Source of the DNA: Blasia pusilla
Taxonomy: Eukaryota; Marchantiophyta; Marchantiopsida; Blasiales
NCBI GenBank assembly: GCA_050084515.1
Contig: CM114271.1
Coordinates: 31,744,001-31,808,000 of the forward strand
Direction: 5' to 3'
DNA length: 64,000 nucleotides
Under the pieces are notes generated by a model that did no database searches, was not told where the DNA came from, and saw only the letters and a program-made list of their open reading frames with translations. Positions 55,495-64,000 of this stretch are shown piece by piece. Both the position numbers and the translations under genes were made by a program. Numbering within the stretch: position 1 is the stretch's first letter; every line of letters starts with the position of its first letter.

Positions 55495-57668
55495 CAAGGG
55501 CTTCATAGGGCTTGTGTAACTCTCAAACTCATAAGACCACTCCTCAAAGGTAGAATGCCCCTCAAGACCTCTCCTCTTCTTTTATATACGTAGAGATAGG
55601 TATAATGAAGACAAATTAGCTCTACCCATCCTTATCCCACATGTCCTCTTCTCATAAGATGAGAGGATCTTCTTTGGATTCTAATGTCCCTATCTCATCA
55701 TATTACATCTACCCCCACTCTCATCTTTATCTTATGTTTTTTTATCTTTTCTATTTTTGACTGGTTTTTTCCACTTATATGATATATGTCATAGACTCTA
55801 ACTTAATTATGACTAACAAAGGATGGTTAGAACTTGAAATTAGGCCCTTATGGAGAGACATGATGACATTGTTATGGGGTTACTAATATTGGTGCCCTTT
55901 GATGTTTGGGAGTCTTCAAAAGAGATCAATACAGAGATTGATATGGGCATGGTGGTAGTGTTGTCACATGAGATGCGGAGGTTGTGTTCATTTGGTGTGG
56001 AGGGAGATGAGACACGGGGATTGGATTTATCTCGGTGTTCCAATGCTGAGACTTTCACTATTAAGCATGTATAGTCCTACGCAAGCATTTTTTGTGACGT
56101 TCGATGGTTGGAGATGTAATACCCGGATGTTAGTATATGTTTTATGTATGTGTGATAACAATATATATTATGTAGTAATGTGTATGCGCATGAAAATTAT
56201 CTTGATATTTTTTAGGCCTTGATAGAGAGGCTATGAGTGACATAACGTGTGGAGAGGCTATGAGTGACTTGTTGGCTTCCCTTGGTGACCTATGTGCACA
56301 AGTTACAATTCATACTTTGGGCGCTTTCTTGGGACCATCTTGGAGGTTCTAGGAATTTCTTAGTTGGACCTTCCCTATTTCCTAACTTCCCAATACTCGC
56401 AAGTCTTCCGAGACTTGGGACTAACTTTCTGGTTAGTCTAAGCATCTAAAACGACGTTCGTACGCCTCGAGGTCCCAACTATCTTATGGACCTTGCATGA
56501 GCCTCCAAATCAAGACCCAACTAAATAATTTTTAGGTTGGAATCCAATAGGAACCTCCGGAATCCACTCTATTGGACATGGTTCGAGTTTTGAATCCCAG
56601 CGCCAAAACTCCCAATCCATTTCGTGCCCTTGGATCGCCTCGCGGTGCCCCAAAGTGGAATTCGGGTCCCAAGTACTATTTGAGATCTTCCACCTTACTA
56701 GTACTTCTGGGGATCCCCGTCCTCCTCCTACCTTTGGGAAAAAGACACGCGGGCCCCTCTTTTTGGCCCTCAATCCGACTCCTTATACTAATTCTTTTGG
56801 CCAATATGTCAGCCTCTGCTTTTGCGTTTGCTAAGATCTTTAGTGTGTTGAAAGTGGCTTTGTATGAGCTTTCCAACGCCATCTTATTTGTCCCAAAGGC
56901 ATCTTGGGACTAAAAGTTATGGTCCAAAATACAGTCAAAGCCCCAAACGCTAGATATAGTCACATTCCAAATCGGGTTCAACCAACCTTCCTAGACTCAA
57001 CTCCTTTCAAGTTTCGGTTCATATTTGGTCGAGATTTCCTAGTCACGACCATAAACGCATGAAACGCTCAATATTTTTTGCGTCTCATTTCTTGTGTCTC
57101 TTCTAAGAGACCACTCCAACTCGCAAACCATCCTAGTGTGAGCCTGCTAGAGTTTGGATGTTCTGCTTGGCGCTTGTTTGGTTATGAGGGTTCTGATAGA
57201 TAAGCTCATCTTTCTATAGTTAAGCCTTCCAAGCATAGGCTAGGGTAAGATGATGTGTGTCAACGAATTAAACTTGGATTCCCTTATGTTGAGGGTGGGT
57301 GTAATCATCCTTCGTTAATCATGGTTAAGTTAGAATCTATAATATGTAGCATATCAATGGGAAAGAACCAACCAAAAATAGAAAAGAAAAATAATATCTA
57401 AGAAAGATGAGGATGGGCCCATAAATCGGTGAAAAGTAAAATAAATATGAGATCGTGGGTAGATGTGATAAGATGAGCTAAGGACACTAGAGTCCAAAGA
57501 AGATCCTCTCATATTAGGAGATGAAGACATATGGTCTAAGGATGGGTAGAACTAATTTGTCTTCATTGTACCTATTTCTAAGTATTTAAACGAAAAGGAG
57601 AGTCTTGGAGGCTAGGGATATTTTACCTTTGTGCAATTCTAGAGTGGTTTTATGAGCTTGAGAGTTAT
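55495..57668. repeat. Large imperfect inverted repeat
   Basis: The left arm (about 55,495-55,840) is the reverse complement of the right arm (about 57,300-57,668). Shared landmarks include CTCAAACTCATAAGACCACTC against its complement near 57,645, AGACAAATTAGCTCTACCCATCC, GAGAGGATCTTCTTTGGA and the TAACTTAATTATGA end. The arms are roughly 80% alike by eye and enclose about 1.46 kb. This looks like a transposon with long terminal inverted repeats (Mutator-like or foldback type) or two opposed copies of a repeat. No transposase or target duplication was identified. Confidence 0.6.
56350..57192 (+). repeat. Dispersed repeat, copy 1
   Basis: Aligns in direct orientation with 59,600-60,468. Shared landmarks: CGAGACTTGGGA, TTGTGCCCTTG or similar, GGGAATCCCCG-like, CGGGCCCCTC, TTTGGCCAATAT, GTTTGCTAAGATCTTTAGTG, AAACGTTATGGTCCAAAA-like and GTTTGGTTRTGAGGGT at the end. 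There is no intact ORF. It lies inside the inverted-repeat structure. Confidence 0.8.
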
Positions 57669-58439
57669 AATGGGTTTGACTCTATGTTTATCTAGTTTTA
57701 TTGGAGAGGTGTTTTTCCCATATGATTTTTATTATGTGTCCCCCTTATGTAATAGTATACATATGGATATGGTGTACATGTGTCTACTGTTGTGATGTGG
57801 GTTATATTAATGTATGTTGTGTAGCGATGTGTATGCGCATGATAATTTAGGTTTGCATTTATACTCTCCAAGGTTTTACTATATGCTTATAAGTAAACAT
57901 ACAACAAGAAGGAGAGTACCTTTTTGCAATATCTCATTAAATTGATCAAGTAAAATAGAAATATCCATTGAAAGGGAGGGGTTCCATGCTTGGAGATCCA
58001 TCACCTGTGTATATATGAATACTCTGAGTATATTTTTTAGTGGGTAAGAATACAGATTATAGTGTGAGTATAGTTTTTGCATTATAGTTTTGTTCTAAAC
58101 AGTTAATTTTAAAAGTTACATGGATTGCAATAGGATGGCGAACAATGGGGCGAGCAAGCAAAAGCTTCCTAGTCTTTGTATACACGTTGTCTTTAGCTCC
58201 TATGCTCTTGCATTGCAAAAAATTGGTCTTCATCACTATGTAGCTTGTAAAAGCAAATAAGCTTCTATGGGAAGCTCATGATGTAGGAGACATCACTGCT
58301 AGAAGCCTTTTGCTAGTAGTCATGTTTTTTTAAAAACTATTGAACTATTCCATATGTTTTTTAAGTTTTTGGTGAAGTTACCTTTAATCAATGGGGTTTG
58401 TGATCAAAATAAACTTCTTTTATTCATGTGGTGTTTTTT

Positions 58440-58472
<33 letters not shown>

Positions 58473-59599
58473 TAGAGATTTGAGATGAGCACAAGAGAGA
58501 ATTAGGAGGAGCTGCATTCCCAAGGACAAACATGAGGATTGTGAAGTTAAAATGCAAGTTTGAGATATCACATGATTGGAAGGATACTAAGTAGCCTAAA
58601 ATCGTAGCATAAATAAGCACACTTTTTGAGAAAATATAAAGTCATTATGCTTAAAGAATACGGTGACTGAATTATGAGCCCTAGGAAATGGGTAGATTTT
58701 GCAGATACAAGAAGTGGTATGGCTAAGGATCCTAATAAAAAATTCAATAGGGGGTTCCAAAGATGACCAGATGTGAGGAATCTTGTTCACCCGGAAGTCT
58801 CTAAATGACATGTTTCCTCGTTAGGAGAAGACTCAGAAAAATACCTCCCGAACTTTCCATTTTGACGCTCCCAAGGAATGTGTGAACTTTCGGTCCGCTT
58901 CAACTTCTAGTTTCTTCAACTCATTGGGATCAAATTTTTTTTCGTAGTTACCTCTATCCACACTATTACCAAATTACCCTTCCCTACACTTCCATAAGTA
59001 AATCAAGTGACTCTCTAGGTGCAACCCCTCTACTTGGTTAGATCAAGATAGGAGGGTCTTTGACATCCCTAACATGCCCCAATCCCCAATACAAGATTAA
59101 TCTGCTAGTCCTTTGATATGATCCCATCAATCGAGGTTAAATTATAAAAAAACATATCGGTAGGGGATCAAGAATGATATCTTTAGTTAGAATTTTTGAG
59201 GAACAAATTGATGAAAGAAAAATGAAGGAAGATGAGGCATCCGAAGACCAAACTAGAGCACAAACATGGAATGGATTGTCCCCACATCTCGAAGATCAAA
59301 ATAGAGGTATGGCAATTTGTAGCACTCAATATAAGCACCCATGGTATGCCATTCAAATTTCAAATTCTACATGGAACTATCTATAGGTATCCATATATAC
59401 CCATAGATAGTTACAAAAGGATAAGGTTAAAAAAGACCTCTTCCTTATTGTCGTGCACCTACTCTCCTTGAACGCTAATCTTGTTGTTGCGAAAGCGTGC
59501 GTTTAGTAGGACACGCTCTCAATGCTGATGTGCATCCAAACACGCACTCACGTTAGTCGAGTCTAGATCAATCAGCGGTTCTAACTTTCCGAGTTCTTG
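57669..59599. other. No recognisable gene
   Basis: AT-rich. The segment 57,800-57,850 repeats the TATATTA...GTAGYRATGTGTATGCGCATGA word also found at 56,163-56,195. Nothing else recognised. Confidence 0.4.
58443..58470. repeat. (GA)n microsatellite
   Basis: A pure AG/GA tract of about 28 bp, the same repeat as the other CT tracts read on the opposite strand. Confidence 0.95.
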
Positions 59600-60468
59600 A
59601 ATTGGCCTCTCATCAAGGTCAACCTTCCTAGTTTCGTGGTTTACAACACAGGCAAGTCTCGAAAGACTTGGGATAGACTTTCTGGTCGGTTCAAGAACCT
59701 CAAACGGCCTTTCGTGCTTGGCGGTTCCAACTGTCCAATGGACATCCAATGAGTCACGAAAATGAATCGCGGGTTGGAATCCAAGTGTGGCTTACAAAGT
59801 CCACTCCCTTGGATCAGGTTTGGGTTTAGAGTTCCAACGCCAAACTCCAATTGCATCTTGTGCCCTTGAGACGCAATTTGGTGCTCAAAGTGGGGTTTGT
59901 GTTCCAAGACTTCTTGGAGAGACTCTCCCTTACCAGGTCTTCTGGGAATCCCCGCTCTCCGCCTAACTTTAGGGAAAGACAGTCGGGCCCCTCATATTGG
60001 CCCTCAACCTGATTGCTCTCGCAGTCGTTTTTGGCCAATATCTCAGCATGTACTTATGCGTTTGCTGAGATCTTTAGTGCGTTGGAAACGTCTCGGGATA
60101 AGATCTCCAACACACCCTTAATTGTCCCAAATTCAGCTTGGGGATAAACGTTATGGTCCAAAACACAGTCAAAATCCCCAAACGCTAGTCGAGTTCCAAA
60201 ATTGGTTCTCACCTCTTTGGCAACCAACCTTCCAAGACTCAACTCATCTCAAGTCTTGGTTCGCGTTTGGTCCAGGTTTCTTGGCCGTGACAAAAAATGC
60301 ATGAAACGCACAACTCCGTTCCGCGTTTTGTCTCTTGGACTTTTCCAAGAGACCTTTCCAAGAGACCTTTCCAAAAGCCTCTCCAAAGCGCGATCATCGT
60401 AGCATGAGCCCACTAGAGTTCTTATGTTCTACTTGGCGCCTTTCTGGTGTTCGTTTGGTTGTGAGGGT
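59600..60468 (+). repeat. Dispersed repeat, copy 2
   Basis: Direct-orientation partner of 56,350-57,192, about 75-80% alike by eye. Spacing between copies is about 3.27 kb. They could be diverged LTRs of a non-coding retroelement derivative, but TG...CA ends, a primer site and a target duplication were not found. Independent insertions of one repeat family are equally possible. Confidence 0.75.
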
Positions 60469-60919
60469 CGCGACACTTATGGTCCTCTTATGCTTGAATG
60501 TGTCAATTTAATCGAGAGAATTAAATTGAAGGGGTTTGTTAAGTCAAGATGAGAAACACGGGCGGAGTGAATTTTTTTTTCCGAGCATAGCACGGGTGAC
60601 CCATTAGTATAGAATTGTATGCGGATGACATTAGGGCATCTCAGAAAAGCTCCGTAGGGTATGACGTCCGAAACCGTAATTTTCTATACGGCCAAATGCC
60701 ATGCTTTGGTGCCGGGTGCCATTGGACGCTCACCTCCTACGGCCGGACGTCCCAAAGGGATATGCGTGTATTTAAGTCACGCACCTTCAAAAATTACATA
60801 ATCGTTCAAAATTGAAACCACTCCCGACATAAATAAAAGCCGTCCCTAGTCTAGGTCAAATTGTTGAAGGACGTCCAAAACTTACGTCCTCCAAATGAGA
60901 CGCCCTATTGGAGTGTGAG
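60469..60919. other. Unassigned; possible degenerate Helitron end
   Basis: Near 60,580 a hairpin (CCGAGC-ATA-GCACGG, one mismatch) is followed by CCCATTAG and T. This recalls a Helitron 3' end but lacks the CTRR form. No other feature. Confidence 0.2.
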
Positions 60920-61345
60920 GATGCAAAACTATGGCGCGGCGAAAATCGGTGCCGATATGTATGCCGGCGATCAGTCCTCACATGCCTGAAACACCGACCG
61001 GCGAGGTGCAGAAGGGTAGCGCGCGACCCGCGCCCAGCAGCCGCATGGGCGGCGGGGCCAGGATGGAGTTAGTGAGAGAGGTTCTCACAGTACACCTCAC
61101 CCTCAGGGTTCTAAACTGCAGCTTGGACCCGTGTTCGCTTGCCTTACGTGGCACAGATTCACGACAACAGATAGGGTTGGTCCCGAACCGAAGGTCAAGT
61201 CTTTCGCTCCCGACCGGAGCGGAAAGCGCGTAGGGTGATCGGCGCATCGTTCAACCATGACGATGATCGATACCCTGGAGGATTTCCTTACCATACTATA
61301 TATGGTGGATAGGAAAGGGCGAGAGTGAAACTTTCCCGATCGGGC
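60920..61345. other. GC-rich island
   Basis: An abrupt GC-rich, CpG-rich segment (CGGCGATC, GCGCGCGACCCGCGCC, CCGACCGG and similar) inside AT-rich DNA, with a TATATATGG motif at about 61,300-61,308. ORFs on both strands (plus 60,931-61,233; minus 61,247-60,978) lack recognised domains. It may be a promoter or first-exon remnant, or the edge of an unrecognised element. Confidence 0.35.
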
Positions 61346-62900
61346 ATGGAAGGGGAGGGATGGGAGAAAAACAGCGTAACTTGACGAAATAAAGAAAACA
61401 CGCAAGTTTGAATTCAGATGTTGAACATGGTCATGAGGGCTTGGTCGTCGACCTATGTGAATCTTCTCAGCCTAGGCTTCTAGACGCTGACCTCTAGTTT
61501 GAAAATCTGGCCTATTGGAACAGTGGTCAAGGTATCCCTCGTTCTCTTTAGGAGGCATCATATTCCCAAAAGTATGAGTGGGTTAAAAAATCAAATTGGT
61601 GATTACTTCAGCCGTATACTTTGGGCATTTTTCGCTCGATTAAGGCTCTACTACATAGAATCACTTGGTCTTTAGTTCGGTGTTTGATTTTTCTCATGGA
61701 TCATTTAGTTCATTTTTGAGATGGGATATCATATACGCAAGCAATGCATATGTCTAAATTCAACCTTTAATTTCCCTCCCAAGTAGATTCTATTTTTTTG
61801 AAACCCGGTCTTGCAAATGAGGTCATTTTTATGTGTGCATTTAGGATCAAATTAACCAGTTCCTAAATTAACCGGTGTGGGGAGTTTGAGAAGAGAATTA
61901 GTCATTGTACTCATGTGAGGTCACGTAGATAGGTTACATAGTGAGGGAAAAAACTGGTGTATGTAAAGGCCGTAATTATTTGAATGTCTGAGTAATGTAG
62001 GAAAATCCAAAAAATTTAAAAAGGTTTCACTTTATTTAATTTCTTTTTGTTCGTTGGTACAAGTAGTAGAGTACTGATATTGTATACTTCAATTGTGTCC
62101 TCAACCAACGCATTCATTCTTCTTATAAGATGCTAAGAACGTTGCCATTATTTTAAATACAATAAAATATATTTTACATGAATTATTAAATATAAGGTAG
62201 ATTTTAGAAAATTTAAAGAATAGACTCAAATTTAAATTAAAGGGATTCTCATGAAAATTTCAATTTACGGGAAAATTAGGAACTAAAAAATATGGGCTTA
62301 AATTTTTATTTATTGAAACTTATTACAACAAGGGGTGAAAATTTAGGCTATTCTTGCATACATCCTCTATCACTAATGGAAAAACTCATGAAGGAAGATC
62401 TCCCTCCAATCCTCTCTTCAAATTTAAATTCGACATTTATTTTCAAATTTTGCATGAAAGAACATATTATAAATTTCAGTCTCAAAAATAGAAATTTTCA
62501 AAAATTTTAACACATGAGACGCCAAGATATTCAGAAAAATTATATCTCTTTAGAAAATCTCACTATTCCCTTTAATTTGAAAGTTATTCTATTCGATCAA
62601 TTAATTTTTTATTCTATTCTTTAAAAAATTGTATTTTTACTCTCTTGTAATAATCAATATGAAATAAAATTAATCACCTTTGAAAAACTTGGGAACTCCT
62701 AGATCATATAGTACAAGAAGTGCAAATAGAAGAATCACCATATAGGTTAAAGACATAATTAAAGTGAGCAATATCGATAAATGTACTAATTAAAAACAGA
62801 ATCCAAAAAACGAGAATAAAAAAAAGAATGGAATAAAGGAAAAAAAGGGGAAAAAGAGAGAGGAAAAGAGCCTTTGAAATCCAAAATCACAATGAATTAG
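61346..62900. other. AT-rich DNA, nothing recognised
   Basis: Very AT-rich with many stop codons on all frames; no repeats beyond simple A/T runs. Confidence 0.45.
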
Positions 62901-62904
62901 AGGA

Positions 62905-63340
62905 GGACCCTAAAACCTAACTCGACTTTTTGACTCTACGTGTCAAAGTATCTATACCAAAGGTTCCGTAGTTAATGTAGTAGCAAGAATCATGAAGTTA
63001 AGAAATGAGGGATGTGACTAATGACTTTATCCCCTCTGCTTTGGAAGTTTTTGGACACTTACATAATCGCTTACATATGCCGTTTGATATTTTTCTAACA
63101 ACACATGCTCATCATTCCCTTGAAAATCATCAACTCATATATATCTTTTCTCAAAATCCTTCTCCTTCCGGGTGTTACGACATGAACAAGCATGGGCATT
63201 GTTATATAGGGTCAAAGTGATGAGTGTATGCCATTCATCTCGTCGTTCATTCACATGTTATCCACTACAAGTGTTCTTTTCCTATTTATTTCAAATCATT
63301 ATTCATGTAACTGGTTGTGCATATATTTTTTCCTTTCTTG
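62905..63340 (+). pseudogene. Second copy of RLE-like LINE C-terminal domain
   Basis: Aligns with the protein encoded at 11.45-12.83 kb. YTKGSVVNVVARIMKLR (about 62,955-63,005) matches HTKGVAVETATRINELS. Frame 63,005-63,220 gives NDFIPSALEVFGHLH and THAHHSLENHQL, against DRFIPFAVEVFGHLH and CAHHSLENHHL. A CHSSRRSFTCY segment at 63,230-63,265 matches CSPRRPFTSYQ. Stops and one frameshift interrupt it. It is a short, older relic in the opposite orientation. Confidence 0.75.
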
Positions 63341-64000
63341 CCTCCTTCCCCTCTTGGGATGAGGTTCACTTTCCTTGCCATCTCATTCCTTGAGGTCTGT
63401 TTTCTTCTTCAAGTGGATGATTTACAACTTCACATGATGTTTTAATTAGCTAAGAAATCCATCTAATTTACACTTCCTTATTTACAATCCAACATCCCCA
63501 AATGTTGGAATGGCCGCGGGAAGAAGAGGAAGTGAAAATGATATTCAATTTTAGTTTGAATGCAAAAAAAAAAGGATTTTGGGGAGGGGAGTGGGCACAT
63601 GGGATTGAGGGAATTCCAATATGGATTCTTGGGGTCCATTATCTACATATTATTTGTACCATGTGTAAATCATATTTAGGAGTTATGGAGAACCTCCTTA
63701 ATTGCCCATTCCATCGTCCCTTATGTCCCCTTAATGGTAAGAGAAGATAAATTTTTACTATGCATTATGTTTTAGTAGGGTTTTCTATAATCTATATTAC
63801 GATGGGCGATCCTATATGGACAATAAGACAAAATAGTGGGAAAATAAGACAAAATATCAACATGTTTTACATTTGATATTCTAGGAAAGGAAAATGAATG
63901 TAAATGGAAAATATAAATTCTTTCATTAATTAAGAATTTAGGTAGTGGATGTTAGTTTGGTGGGAAGGGGAAGAGTAGGCATTGTTTAAACCTTTATGGA
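63341..64000. other. No recognisable gene
   Basis: AT-rich end of the window; nothing recognised. Confidence 0.4.

Overview
This 64 kb window is nuclear DNA of a land plant, low in GC and dominated by dead or dying transposable elements. The plant assignment rests on a plant-type RAB5/RABF2 GTPase fragment with canonical spliceosomal introns, a Ty3/gypsy element primed by a tRNA-Asp-like site, CACTA elements with the plant TNP2-DUF4218-DUF4216 domain order, Ty1/copia fragments and an LRR receptor-like fragment. No bacterial-style operon, rRNA, tRNA or CRISPR array was seen. Lineage cannot be fixed; the RAB5 residues and the LINE types make a non-seed plant (bryophyte, lycophyte or fern) reasonable, but this is inference.

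Layout, left to right. 0-2.5 kb: the start of a Ty1/copia element (TATA box, leader with 41-bp tandem repeats, gag, protease), with a short LINE 3' end inserted in gag. 4.4-4.9 kb: two intact RAB5 exons on the minus strand. 6.2-9.4 kb: three LINE reverse-transcriptase fragments, two on plus and one on minus. 11.4-12.8 kb: the C-terminal part of a LINE with a zinc motif and a restriction-like-endonuclease-like domain (minus); a second copy of the family lies at 62.9-63.3 kb (plus). 12.8-19.5 kb: mostly AT-rich DNA without a recognisable gene. 19,572-25,942: a complete CACTA-type element defined by 13-bp terminal inverted repeats and a 3-bp target duplication AGA, with no recognisable transposase and some exon-like cargo. 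27.35-32.81 kb: a nearly complete but frameshifted LINE (repeat-bearing 5' region, ORF1, endonuclease, reverse transcriptase, zinc tail) lying exactly between two long (CT)n tracts. 33.0-33.6 kb: an LRR pseudogene. 33.7-36.0 kb: a decayed minus-strand copia element.

37.1-51.8 kb: a second CACTA element carrying the transposase gene and a downstream gene with an internal domain duplication. Its transposase gene is split by an 8.8 kb Ty3/gypsy element (39,766-48,584, minus strand) flanked by the 5-bp duplication GTTCT; removing the element and one GTTCT leaves an open reading frame across the junction. The gypsy element has gag, protease, RT, RNase H and integrase plus an additional broken ORF after integrase, and its downstream LTR has lost U3.

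52-64 kb: a CACTA-like terminal segment, large inverted repeats (55.5/57.6 kb), a 0.85 kb direct repeat (56.4/59.6 kb), a GC-rich island (60.9-61.35 kb) and AT-rich filler.

No intact host gene is fully contained here. The most useful signals are the resolved nested insertion, the LINE bordered by (CT)n, the restriction-endonuclease-like LINE family, the extra gypsy ORF, the duplicated-domain CACTA gene, and several near-perfect hairpins with 5-nt loops that look like template-switch scars.
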